Shown here piece after piece: positions 1 through 6,329 of a stretch of DNA of 6,329 bases. The notes below the pieces were generated by a model. It worked only from the letters and a program-made list of their open reading frames with translations, was not told the DNA's origin and did no database searches. Made by a program: the position numbers and the translations under genes. The stretch is from NCBI GenBank assembly GCA_035541775.1, contig DATKMP010000108.1:1-6329 (forward strand). Direction: 5' to 3'. Source of the stretch: DATKMP01 sp035541775. Its GTDB lineage: Bacteria; Bacteroidota; Ignavibacteria; UBA10030. Every line of letters begins with the position of its first letter. Within the stretch, counting starts at the first letter, position 1.

Positions 1-1056
1 ATCTATAATTGGGATACGAAAAAATATTTCGATGTCACAAGTTCGGGCAACTCCGGCATTCAACTGCAGCAACTCGTGGTACTTGCCGGAAAACGCGGGA
101 AACAGCTTCATCTTGCAGAATTGAATACGCAGGCGGCGCAATGGAATTTTTTAGACCTCACACGCGCGCTCAGATATCAACTGCGGACAGATTTTTTCAC
201 GCTTTTCTATTTACAGCAGTTACTCGCATTTTACGATAAAAATCTTTCCACGTTGCGCCAGACTGTGCATTCTGTTGAAGCCGTGTACGCCAACCGGTCG
301 ATTTTACTATCGGAAGTTCTGCGGTTAAAGTCGCTTTTGTTTTCCTTGGAGACAGAACGACTCAAGCTGCTCGATCAAATGGTAGATATTCAAGGAGAAT
401 TACATACGCTGGTCGGTGATAGCACGTTCTCGAATTCTTATTTCATTCCACAAGCGGAACCACAGCGCATCGATGAAGTATCGCCCTCGCCGCTTTCGAT
501 CGAGCAGTTGATGGAAACGGCAAAGTCCCATCGACCGGATGTCATGAGTATCGAAACAGCAATGAAAACGGAAGAAGCGAATCTCTCGTTGCAGCGCTCG
601 CTTGCAATACCGGATATCACGGTCGGTGGATTGTGGTCGCGGCAGGGGAGCTACATTCCGAATTATTATGCCGTGACACTTCAATTCGACCTTCCAATCC
701 TTAATCGTAATCAAGGTAATATCCGCACATCGGAAGAAAATCTCGAAGCAGATATTCGAACGTATCAGAGTTCGCTGCAGCGGCTGGAAAAAGATATTCA
801 TGGCGCATTTGATCATGCCGTGGCAATCGACAGCATGTACAGATCGTTCGATAAAAAATTTACCGGCGAGTACCGCGATCTCGTTGCAGGCATGGTCGCC
901 AGTTACGAAAAACGTAATGTGAATATTATCGAGTTCACCGATTTCTTCGAGTCGTACCGGACCAGCGTTGTTCAAATGCAGCAACTGCAAATCGACCGGA
1001 TGAACGCGTTTGAAAATCTCAATTATGTCGTTGGCACAACACTTATGAACCCTTAA
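1..1056 (+). CDS. TolC-family outer-membrane efflux protein (CzcC-like), 5' truncated by window edge
   Basis: Outer-membrane channel of a tripartite metal efflux system. It would form a trimeric barrel with a long periplasmic alpha-helical tunnel that docks with the adaptor and pump. The frame is open from base 1 without a stop and ends at TAA 1054-1056, giving 351 visible residues. TolC/CzcC proteins usually have about 400-480, so the signal peptide and roughly the first 60-100 residues lie upstream. Visible support: an early LAGKR motif (residues 29-33), long heptad-rich helices on both sides of the middle, and the family-typical start of the second repeat, where an amphipathic strand (FDLPILN) runs into RNQGNI at residues 236-241. 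A GTG at 76 falls inside conserved sequence and is not the start. The gene lies 15 bases upstream of the adaptor gene, which fits a CBA-order efflux operon. The family call is secure; the metal specificity cannot be read from this subunit. Confidence 0.9.
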   Translation: MYNWDTKKYFDVTSSGNSGIQLQQLVVLAGKRGKQLHLAELNTQAAQWNFLDLTRALRYQLRTDFFTLFYLQQLLAFYDKNLSTLRQTVHSVEAVYANRSILLSEVLRLKSLLFSLETERLKLLDQMVDIQGELHTLVGDSTFSNSYFIPQAEPQRIDEVSPSPLSIEQLMETAKSHRPDVMSIETAMKTEEANLSLQRSLAIPDITVGGLWSRQGSYIPNYYAVTLQFDLPILNRNQGNIRTSEENLEADIRTYQSSLQRLEKDIHGAFDHAVAIDSMYRSFDKKFTGEYRDLVAGMVASYEKRNVNIIEFTDFFESYRTSVVQMQQLQIDRMNAFENLNYVVGTTLMNP

Positions 1057-1071
1057 TGATATTGGTGTACT

Positions 1072-2064
1072 ATGAAAAATAAATTTATTGTTTTACGTCG
1101 TTGGTTAATCTTTTTTGCGGGAACAATGTTCCTCATCATGAACGGCTGCAAAGAGCCGCAGGGAACTGACCGTACGAAAGCCGTGTCTGCAACTGCCGCG
1201 GTGATAGAGAACGGCATCACCATCACCTTTCCGCCGGGCAGTCCGGGGTTAGAACAAATCGGCGTTGTGCCGGCGAAAAAAGGATCGGCATTCATTTCGG
1301 TGCTTGCACCATCCCGCGTTGTTGCTAATATCATTCCGACAGCATCGGGAACTGATCGTGCCGTTCTGTTCGATTCGCCGGATGTAACATCGTTGTATTC
1401 ACAATACCGTCAGGCAAAAATAAATGTTGAACGCACATCAAAAAATCTTGCCCGAACTAAAGAGATGTACAATAATCAAGCGTCAACGGGAAAAGATTTG
1501 AATGATGCCGAAACCGATGCGGCAACCGCCAAAGCACAATTCAATGAAGCGGATGGAAAATTGTGTGCATTAGGATACAGTCCACAGGAACTCGACAACA
1601 TCTCGATTCCCGCCGTTTTGCTCATTGCCGATGTTACAGAATCACAACTGAAGGACGTCCGGGAAGGCGAAGCCGTGGATATTTCCTTTACATCATTACC
1701 GGATAAAAAAATTCTCGGACGCACCGAAGCGATCGGCAATGTCATCGATCCTGTTACGCGTACGGTGAAAGTGCGTGTGAGTGCAAAAAACCTGAACGGA
1801 TTTTTCTTGCCGGGAATGTACGCGAAAATTAAATTCGGCGACCCAATTTCCAATGCCATATTGCTCCCGCCTTCTGCCGTTGTCACCGTGGAAGGAAAAG
1901 ATTATGTGTTTGTTCAAGCAAGTGCCGGTGTATTTCATCGCCAGGATGTGACAATACTCGATTCTAATCCTGCTACAATTGTCGTCGGTTCCGGTGTGAA
2001 GGATGGCGACCGTATTGTTGTGCAAGGTGCCTTGCTCCTCAAAGGACTCAGTTTTGGATATTGA
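1072..2064 (+). CDS. Efflux RND periplasmic adaptor (CzcB/CusB-like membrane fusion protein), short form without a lipoyl domain
   Basis: Periplasmic adaptor linking the RND pump to the TolC-like channel. The N-terminus has a basic start, a hydrophobic stretch (about residues 11-24) and a cysteine at 26 after MNG. This is a plausible though non-canonical lipobox, so it is probably a lipoprotein. Residues 101-165 form a helical hairpin. Residues 181-256 are the beta-barrel domain, with IADVTES, the hallmark DPVTRTVKVRV (226-236) and LPGMYAKIKF (246-255). Residues 262-326 are the membrane-proximal domain (LLPPSAVVTVEGKDYVFV). At 330 residues it is shorter than the usual 380-420. The two lipoyl half-motifs (G-V-x-x-V-x-G-x-x-V type) that should flank the hairpin are not recognisable: strand 82-100 runs directly into the hairpin, and the hairpin runs into the barrel at about 175-185. 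ATG 1072 is chosen because it gives the intact signal. Only a weak GGTG lies upstream, so translation may depend on coupling to the channel gene. The family is certain; the missing domain is an inference from reading the protein. Confidence 0.92.
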   Translation: MKNKFIVLRRWLIFFAGTMFLIMNGCKEPQGTDRTKAVSATAAVIENGITITFPPGSPGLEQIGVVPAKKGSAFISVLAPSRVVANIIPTASGTDRAVLFDSPDVTSLYSQYRQAKINVERTSKNLARTKEMYNNQASTGKDLNDAETDAATAKAQFNEADGKLCALGYSPQELDNISIPAVLLIADVTESQLKDVREGEAVDISFTSLPDKKILGRTEAIGNVIDPVTRTVKVRVSAKNLNGFFLPGMYAKIKFGDPISNAILLPPSAVVTVEGKDYVFVQASAGVFHRQDVTILDSNPATIVVGSGVKDGDRIVVQGALLLKGLSFGY

Positions 2065-2090
2065 TGTACGATCACGAACGCGCGTAAAGA

Positions 2091-2096
2091 AAAGGA
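2091..2096 (+). promoter_or_regulatory. Ribosome binding site of the RND pump gene
   Basis: AAAGGA sits 8 bases before ATG 2105 in the 40-base gap after the adaptor stop. It is a good Shine-Dalgarno match and supports this start, which also gives the expected short cytoplasmic N-terminus before the first membrane helix. Confidence 0.75.
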
Positions 2097-2104
2097 TTTA
2101 AATT

Positions 2105-5100
2105 ATGGTTAGAAAATTACTTGCATTTGCATTAAGCCAACGATTGACGACGATCGTGATTGTGTTCGCCATTATTGCCGCCGGATTGTGGTCTTGGTTT
2201 GTCTTGAAGAAAGAAGCATATCCCGATGTTGGCGATACCGAAGTTACAGTCATCACAACATATCCGGGTCGCGCATCGGAAGAAGTGGAACAGCAAATTA
2301 CATTGCCCATTGAACGCGCGCTGAACGGCGTACCGCGCGTCATTTCGTGCCGATCGAAAACGATTTTTGGATTGTCGGTCGTGCAGTTGACATTCGAAGA
2401 TGGCACCGACGATTATTTTGCCCGCCAGCGCGTTCTTGAAAAATTGAACGATGCCGTGCTGCCGGATGGCGTACAGCCGTCGCTTGCTCCGCTCACCGGG
2501 CCGGTGGACGAAGTCTTTCGATATGTCGTCGAAACATCCGACAATCATACGCCGATGGAATTGCGTACGATTCAGGATTGGGTGGTGATTCCAAAATTGT
2601 TGCAAGTGCCCGGCATTGCCGATGTTATCAACTTCGGCGGTTTGGTGAAACAATACCACGTCATCACGTCTCCGGAAAAACTGCTGCGGTATAATTTGAC
2701 GATTCAAAATGTTATCGATGCGGTAACGGCAAACAATTTGAATACCGGCGGCGGTATCATCAAACGCGGCGGGCAAGGATTTGTCGTGCGCGGCATCGGA
2801 GCCATTCACACGAAAGAGGATATTCAAAATATTGTCGTCACATCACTTTCGGGCGTTCCTGTTTTTATTCATGACCTTGCCACTGTGGAAGAATCGCCGC
2901 TGCCGCCGACGGGAATTCTTGGTTACACAATTAAGCATGCAGATTCGACGGTCACCGATGTGAATTCGAGCATTCAGGGATTGATTGCGATGCGACGTGG
3001 AGAAAATGCCACAGAAATCGTCGCATTACTGAAACAAAAAGTTCAAGAGATCAACGAAAATGATCTTCCCGAAGGCGTGCATCTGAGCGTAACGTACGAC
3101 CGGAGCGATCTCGTCAATTATACCATCGGCACAGTCAGCAGAACATTATTCGAAGGCATCTCTATTGTCATCATTGTGTTGATATTTTTTATGGGAAGCG
3201 TGCGTTCTGCGCTCGTGGTGGCAACGACCATTCCTGTTTCGATGCTGTTTGCATTTAGTATGATGAAGCTGACAGGCATTCCAGCGAATCTGCTTTCTCT
3301 CGGCGCAATCGATTTCGGAATTATTGTCGATGGTGCGGTAGTGATGGTGGAAAATATTATGCGGCGGTACCGCGATGCATCTTCCGATGAACGCGCGCAG
3401 GGAATTATCCGGCTGACATTAACGGCAGCGCAGGAAGTCGGGCGCGAAATATTTTTTTCGATCACCATCATCATCCTTGCCTACATGCCGATCTTTACGT
3501 TCGAGCGCGTTGAAGGAAAGTTGTTTTCGCCGATGGCCTACACATTGGCATTCGCCATAACCGGCTCGCTGATTTTAGCGTTGACTGTCATTCCGGTGTT
3601 GATGTCGTACATCTACAAAAAATATTTTACTATCGTTTCGGCCGAAAGCATTGAGTGGCATAATCCAGTGTATCAAGCCATCGACCATGGGTACGAAAAA
3701 CTTCTTGCATTCGTTTTGAAAAGGCCCAAAGCGATCGTTGCAGGTGCATTTGCAATTGTTGCCATTGCCGGCTCTATCGGGTACACGTCGATCGGTACAG
3801 AATTTTTACCCGAATTGGATGAAGGCGCAATGAATATCCGGTGTTTCTTTCCCGTGGGAATATCGTTAGAGGAAGCGGGAAAATATTGCGGCACAATCCG
3901 AAAAATTATCGCCGATCACAAACCGGTGAGAATCGTGTTGACCCAGCTTGGGAGAAATGACGACGGCACCGATCCCTACGGCCCGAATCGATTGGAAATC
4001 TTTGTCGGCCTTGAAGAATATTCCAAATGGAATCATGAAATATCCAAACCGGAATTGCTCGCCGAGATAAAAACGGAATTGGAAAATGCGATTCCGAGCG
4101 CGCAGTTTTCCTTTTCGCAGCCGATTCTTGATAATGTCACAGAGGCGGTCACCGGCAGCGTTGCCGATCTTGCCATTCTCGTGAACGGAAACGATTTAAC
4201 ATTGATGCGGAAGAAAGCCGATTCGATTCTCGCTATCATCAAAACAATTCCGGGTGCCAGCGAATGTGGCATCGAGCAAGAAGGCAATCAGGCGCAGCTT
4301 TCTGTGGTGATTGACCGGCAGGCGGCGGCACGATTCGGAGTCAACGTGGCGGATATTCAAAAAATGATCGAAGCCGCCATCGGTGGACGTACTGTTGGAA
4401 AATTGTATGATGGCGAACGCAGGTTCGACATAGTCGTACGTTACAGTCCCGAGTACCGCGGCTCTCTTGAAGCAGTGAAGAATATGACTGTTGCGTCTCC
4501 TACCGGCGGACGCATTCCGTTGTTCGAACTCGCTTCCATTCAGTTGATCGATGGCCCCACCATCATTCAACGTGAAGATGGCAAGCGGCAAGTTTCTGTT
4601 CGTACCAATATTCGCGATCGCGACCAGGGAAGCTTCGTTGCCGAGGCGCAGCAAAAAGTGAATGCCGCAATCACCATTCCGAAAGGATACGACATAACAT
4701 GGGGCGGACAATTTGAAAATCTTTCCCGTGCCGCCAAACGCTTGGCACTCGTTATTCCCGCGACCATAGGATTGATCGTCATTATTTTGTACGGATTGTA
4801 TCGCAAATGGCGCTATGTTGCTGTTGCCATTGCTGGAATTCCGTTTGCGCTGGTAGGCGGATGCTTCGCGTTGTTGATTCGCGGATACAATTTCAATGTT
4901 TCCGCCGGCGTCGGATTCATTTCGCTCTTCGGCGTTTCGATTATGTCCGGTGTGTTATTTGTCTCCCGCGTCAATCGTTTAATGGGAGACGAAGGGATGG
5001 AGGTCGGCGAAGCGATAAAGCATGCTGCACACATTCAATTACGTCCGCTGATGATGACGATGACACTTGCGTTACTCGGATTGATTCCGGCGATGCTTGC

Positions 5101-5275
5101 GACCGGTATCGGATCGGATGTTCAGCGGCCGCTTGCAACCGTGATCGTCGGAGGATTAACATCGTCACTCATTCTGACGGCTGTTGCTCTTCCAGCATTA
5201 TTTACCGTTCTTGTGCATGAAGAGTCTGAAAGCAAAGAAAATTCATCGCCTGAAAGGAACCGGCTCCATGATTGA
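2105..5275 (+). CDS. CusA/CzcA-family heavy-metal efflux RND transporter (inner-membrane pump)
   Basis: Proton-driven RND pump of the heavy-metal efflux (HME) class, acting as a trimer in the inner membrane. At 1056 residues it is full length (CzcA and CusA are about 1050-1065). Membrane segments are at about 12-34, 349-363, 368-390, 395-417, 449-466, 478-504, 542-562, 880-898, 904-925, 932-953, and two more near the C-terminus, for the expected twelve. Two large periplasmic loops carry the porter and docking domains; family landmarks include YPDVGDTEVTV near the start, YDRSDLV before TM2 and EFLPELDEG (566-574). The TM4 motif DFGIIVDGAVVMVEN contains D403, D409 and E416, matching the acidic residues known to be needed for proton-coupled transport in CzcA. 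The three methionines that bind Cu/Ag in CusA appear to be replaced by R579, I632 and E680 in an ungapped alignment by eye, so divalent cations are the more likely substrate. The hydrophilic C-terminal tail overlaps the next gene by 8 bases. The exact metal is not determinable here. Confidence 0.96.
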   Translation: MVRKLLAFALSQRLTTIVIVFAIIAAGLWSWFVLKKEAYPDVGDTEVTVITTYPGRASEEVEQQITLPIERALNGVPRVISCRSKTIFGLSVVQLTFEDGTDDYFARQRVLEKLNDAVLPDGVQPSLAPLTGPVDEVFRYVVETSDNHTPMELRTIQDWVVIPKLLQVPGIADVINFGGLVKQYHVITSPEKLLRYNLTIQNVIDAVTANNLNTGGGIIKRGGQGFVVRGIGAIHTKEDIQNIVVTSLSGVPVFIHDLATVEESPLPPTGILGYTIKHADSTVTDVNSSIQGLIAMRRGENATEIVALLKQKVQEINENDLPEGVHLSVTYDRSDLVNYTIGTVSRTLFEGISIVIIVLIFFMGSVRSALVVATTIPVSMLFAFSMMKLTGIPANLLSLGAIDFGIIVDGAVVMVENIMRRYRDASSDERAQGIIRLTLTAAQEVGREIFFSITIIILAYMPIFTFERVEGKLFSPMAYTLAFAITGSLILALTVIPVLMSYIYKKYFTIVSAESIEWHNPVYQAIDHGYEKLLAFVLKRPKAIVAGAFAIVAIAGSIGYTSIGTEFLPELDEGAMNIRCFFPVGISLEEAGKYCGTIRKIIADHKPVRIVLTQLGRNDDGTDPYGPNRLEIFVGLEEYSKWNHEISKPELLAEIKTELENAIPSAQFSFSQPILDNVTEAVTGSVADLAILVNGNDLTLMRKKADSILAIIKTIPGASECGIEQEGNQAQLSVVIDRQAAARFGVNVADIQKMIEAAIGGRTVGKLYDGERRFDIVVRYSPEYRGSLEAVKNMTVASPTGGRIPLFELASIQLIDGPTIIQREDGKRQVSVRTNIRDRDQGSFVAEAQQKVNAAITIPKGYDITWGGQFENLSRAAKRLALVIPATIGLIVIILYGLYRKWRYVAVAIAGIPFALVGGCFALLIRGYNFNVSAGVGFISLFGVSIMSGVLFVSRVNRLMGDEGMEVGEAIKHAAHIQLRPLMMTMTLALLGLIPAMLATGIGSDVQRPLATVIVGGLTSSLILTAVALPALFTVLVHEESESKENSSPERNRLHD
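5253..5258 (+). promoter_or_regulatory. Ribosome binding site of the DUF190 gene, inside the pump gene
   Basis: AAAGGA lies 9 bases before ATG 5268, within the last codons of the pump gene. It fixes the start of the DUF190 protein at 5268 rather than at the in-frame upstream ATG 5184, which would add 28 residues encoded within the pump's last membrane segment and tail. Confidence 0.75.
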
Positions 5276-5567
5276 AGTATCTATTTTTTTCGATGAAGAT
5301 GATCAATACCAAGACCAACCGATGGCTGAATATCTTATGTACTATCTGATGCATCATAAAATCAATGGTGCATCGGTTTTTTCTGCAAAGATGGGATTCG
5401 GGCATAAGCATCATCTGCATAAGCCGGGGCGGATCGGTGCCGGCGATGAGCGGCCGTTGATGTTAGTCTTCATCGATGACGAAATAAAAGTGCAATCCGT
5501 TTTGCCGCATATCAAAGAGGTGCTGAAAGAAGGATTGGTAGTGTTGAACGAAGTAACAACACTATAG
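5268..5567 (+). CDS. DUF190 family (PII-like) small protein, translationally coupled to the pump
   Basis: Small 99-residue cytoplasmic protein that I read as DUF190, a family placed with the PII/GlnB-like ferredoxin-fold proteins. The pattern is a first strand MIEVSIFF, a helix (about 18-31, ending LMYYLMHHK), then INGASVFSAKMGFG at 32-45 (the family's G-A-T/S-V...GFG block), a loop in the place of the PII T-loop, a second strand PLMLVFIDD (63-71), a helix KVQSVLPHIKEVL and a final EGLVVLNEVTTL. There is no signal peptide or membrane segment. The loop carries H46, H48, H49 and H51, a possible metal site. The gene starts inside the end of the pump gene (8-base overlap) with its own Shine-Dalgarno site, so the two are almost certainly co-translated. 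PII-like proteins often sit beside the transporters they control, so a role in modulating the pump or sensing metal is a reasonable inference, but function is not shown. An inverted repeat covers its last codons. Confidence 0.85.
   Translation: MIEVSIFFDEDDQYQDQPMAEYLMYYLMHHKINGASVFSAKMGFGHKHHLHKPGRIGAGDERPLMLVFIDDEIKVQSVLPHIKEVLKEGLVVLNEVTTL
5539..5564 (+). other. Inverted repeat / potential RNA hairpin at the 3' end of the DUF190 gene
   Basis: TAGTGTTG (5539-5546) and CAACACTA (5557-5564) form a perfect 8-bp stem with a 10-base loop, ending right before the TAG stop. Outside it, TGG (5536-5538) could pair with CCA (5568-5570), bulging out the stop codon. No T-run follows, so it is not a classical intrinsic terminator. 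It could mark the transcript 3' end or protect it from decay, or be chance. Confidence 0.4.
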
Positions 5568-5610
5568 CCATGCCAAGAAACAGCATTAAGAACTCGACGG
5601 ACAATGTTTG

Positions 5611-5638
5611 TTGATCATTTTGCGATAAACGTTATAAA
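5611..5638 (+). promoter_or_regulatory. Candidate sigma70-like promoter for the Wzi/RemB-like gene
   Basis: TTGATC (5611-5616) and TATAAA (5633-5638) are separated by 16 bases and lie just upstream of the ribosome binding site of the last gene. They match TTGACA/TATAAT at 4 of 6 and 5 of 6 positions. The 92-base gap after the efflux operon fits a new transcription unit beginning here. The call is moderate to weak, since AT-rich gaps give such matches by chance, and the predicted 5' leader would be short. Confidence 0.4.
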
Positions 5639-5645
5639 ATATCGT

Positions 5646-5650
5646 AAGGA
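5646..5650 (+). promoter_or_regulatory. Ribosome binding site of the Wzi/RemB-like gene
   Basis: AAGGA lies 9 bases before ATG 5660 and selects this start, which gives a complete signal peptide. Confidence 0.7.
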
Positions 5651-5659
5651 AATATTTGT

Positions 5660-6329
5660 ATGCGGTTTAACATTGAACGAATGTTTGTGCTGCTCGTAAG
5701 CAGCGGCACTCTTGTTGCTCCACTGTCGGCGCAGTCTATTGTTTTACCGCTCGATCATACCTTGGATATTCGATTAGGCAAACATTTGTATTTCGATAGT
5801 ACGAAAAGTCATACTTCCTTTCATCCCTACATTCTTTCTTCCCTTGGGACGAATCTCAATTACGATTCGTTATTATCGGGTGGACTAAAAAATCCATCGG
5901 AGAATCCTTCGTGGTTAGAACGAAAAATATTTTCAGAACATCTTCTCGATGTTTCGGCGCCGGATTACCGGCTTTATCTCGATTTTTTGCCGGACTTCGG
6001 GACCGGATATGATGCGGCGGATCATCGCTCGACCAACCTCGACACACGCGCATTCGAAATAGGCGGAACCATCGGGAATAATTTTGCTTTCAAAACACAA
6101 TATTCAGAATCGGTGGCAAAGTTTCCGTCCTATCTCGATCAATATATTCAGCGAACCTTTATCGTGCCCGGGCAGGGATATATCAAACCGTATAGTGCCA
6201 ATGAATACGATGATGTGTCGGGTTCTCTTTCGTACTCGCCGTCGAAATATTTGAATATCCAATTAGGGCAGGATAAAAATTTTATCGGCGATGGGTACCG
6301 GTCGCTTCTTCTTTCGGATGTTGCTTTTT
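5660..6329 (+). CDS. Wzi/RemB-like outer-membrane protein, 3' truncated by window edge
   Basis: The open frame runs from ATG 5660 to the window end without a stop, giving 223 visible residues. Residues 1-24 are a signal peptide: basic residues at 2 and 7, a hydrophobic core at 9-13, and a likely cleavage after LSA before Q25. The mature part is rich in aromatic and alternating polar/non-polar strands, as in an outer-membrane beta-barrel. The stretch LGQDKNFIGDGYRSLLLSD (202-220) is the best landmark. It resembles the G-x-x-x-N-F-I-G-D-G-Y-R-S-L block of Bacteroidota proteins annotated as capsule assembly Wzi family or gliding motility protein RemB. Known relatives are thought to act at the cell surface (capsule anchoring in Wzi, gliding in RemB), but the role here is open. 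Full-length relatives are usually about 450-600 residues, so over half is missing. The 92-base gap and candidate promoter suggest it is transcribed apart from the efflux operon. Confidence 0.75.
   Translation, partial: MRFNIERMFVLLVSSGTLVAPLSAQSIVLPLDHTLDIRLGKHLYFDSTKSHTSFHPYILSSLGTNLNYDSLLSGGLKNPSENPSWLERKIFSEHLLDVSAPDYRLYLDFLPDFGTGYDAADHRSTNLDTRAFEIGGTIGNNFAFKTQYSESVAKFPSYLDQYIQRTFIVPGQGYIKPYSANEYDDVSGSLSYSPSKYLNIQLGQDKNFIGDGYRSLLLSDVAF

Noticed and set aside
400..990. 196-codon open frame on the minus strand inside the TolC-like gene
   Set aside because: It is antisense to a conserved gene, has a compositionally odd translation and shows no family signal or convincing ribosome binding site.
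2065..2104. Gap between adaptor and pump considered for an internal promoter or terminator
   Set aside because: Only a short TACG...CGTA pairing and the ribosome binding site are seen; there is no stem with a T-run and no -35/-10 pair.
2132..2827. 231-codon open frame on the minus strand inside the pump gene
   Set aside because: It is fully antisense to the conserved CzcA coding sequence, and its translation is Arg/His/Asn-rich with no recognisable domain. It is a shadow of the codon bias of the real gene.
4807..5220. 137-codon plus-strand open frame in another frame of the pump gene
   Set aside because: The translation is rich in Cys and Arg and lacks domain features, while the pump frame across it carries conserved membrane segments 9-12.
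5184..5267. Longer start for the DUF190 gene at ATG 5184
   Set aside because: The extra 28 residues precede the conserved family start (MIEVSIFF), and a good AAAGGA site is correctly spaced only for ATG 5268.
5623..5644. CGATA...TATCG short inverted repeat with an AACGTT core near the candidate promoter, considered as an operator
   Set aside because: The arms are only 5 bases and the inner pairing fails outside the 6-base core. This is too weak to call in an AT-rich gap.
1..6329. Search by eye for tRNA/rRNA, CRISPR repeats, insertion sequence ends and transposase genes
   Set aside because: None found. Nearly all of the window is occupied by five collinear genes with uniform codon use, and there are no repeated spacers or terminal inverted repeats.

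Overview
The window reads as a normal chromosomal segment from a Gram-negative bacterium. It holds an almost complete plus-strand operon for a three-part heavy-metal efflux pump of the CzcCBA type, followed by the 5' part of an outer-membrane protein gene. The organism is most likely a member of the Bacteroidota/Chlorobi side of the FCB group. The reasons are the RemB/Wzi-like outer-membrane protein at the right end, the style of the adaptor and pump, and a base composition that looks a little under 50% GC by eye. Clear AAGGA-type ribosome binding sites precede three genes. That is more typical of Ignavibacteria/Chlorobi-like lineages than of classical Bacteroidia or Flavobacteriia. This placement is an inference.

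Layout, all on the plus strand: (1) 1-1056, a TolC/CzcC-type outer-membrane factor whose N-terminus lies left of the window; (2) 1072-2064, a lipoprotein-type periplasmic adaptor (CzcB/CusB-like) of only 330 residues that appears to lack the lipoyl (barrel-sandwich) domain; (3) 2105-5275, a 1056-residue CzcA-type inner-membrane RND pump with an intact proton-relay motif in transmembrane segment 4; (4) 5268-5567, a 99-residue DUF190 (PII-like) protein that overlaps the pump gene by 8 bases and carries a histidine cluster; (5) 5660 to the window end, a secreted Wzi/RemB-family outer-membrane protein cut off by the window edge. Genes 1-4 are tightly packed (gaps of 15 and 40 bases, then an overlap) and are probably one transcript. 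A 92-base gap with a plausible sigma70-like promoter separates gene 5, which is probably its own unit.

How they work together: the RND pump takes up metal ions from the periplasm or membrane face and uses the proton gradient. The adaptor bridges the pump to the TolC-like channel, which exports to the outside. The three-methionine copper/silver site of CusA is not conserved, so divalent cations (Zn/Co/Cd/Ni type) are more likely substrates. The translationally coupled PII-like protein is a good candidate for a cytoplasmic modulator or metal-responsive partner of the pump. The points most worth a second look are the lipoyl-less adaptor and the His-rich PII-like protein. No RNA genes, mobile elements, CRISPR arrays or metal-responsive regulator genes were seen.
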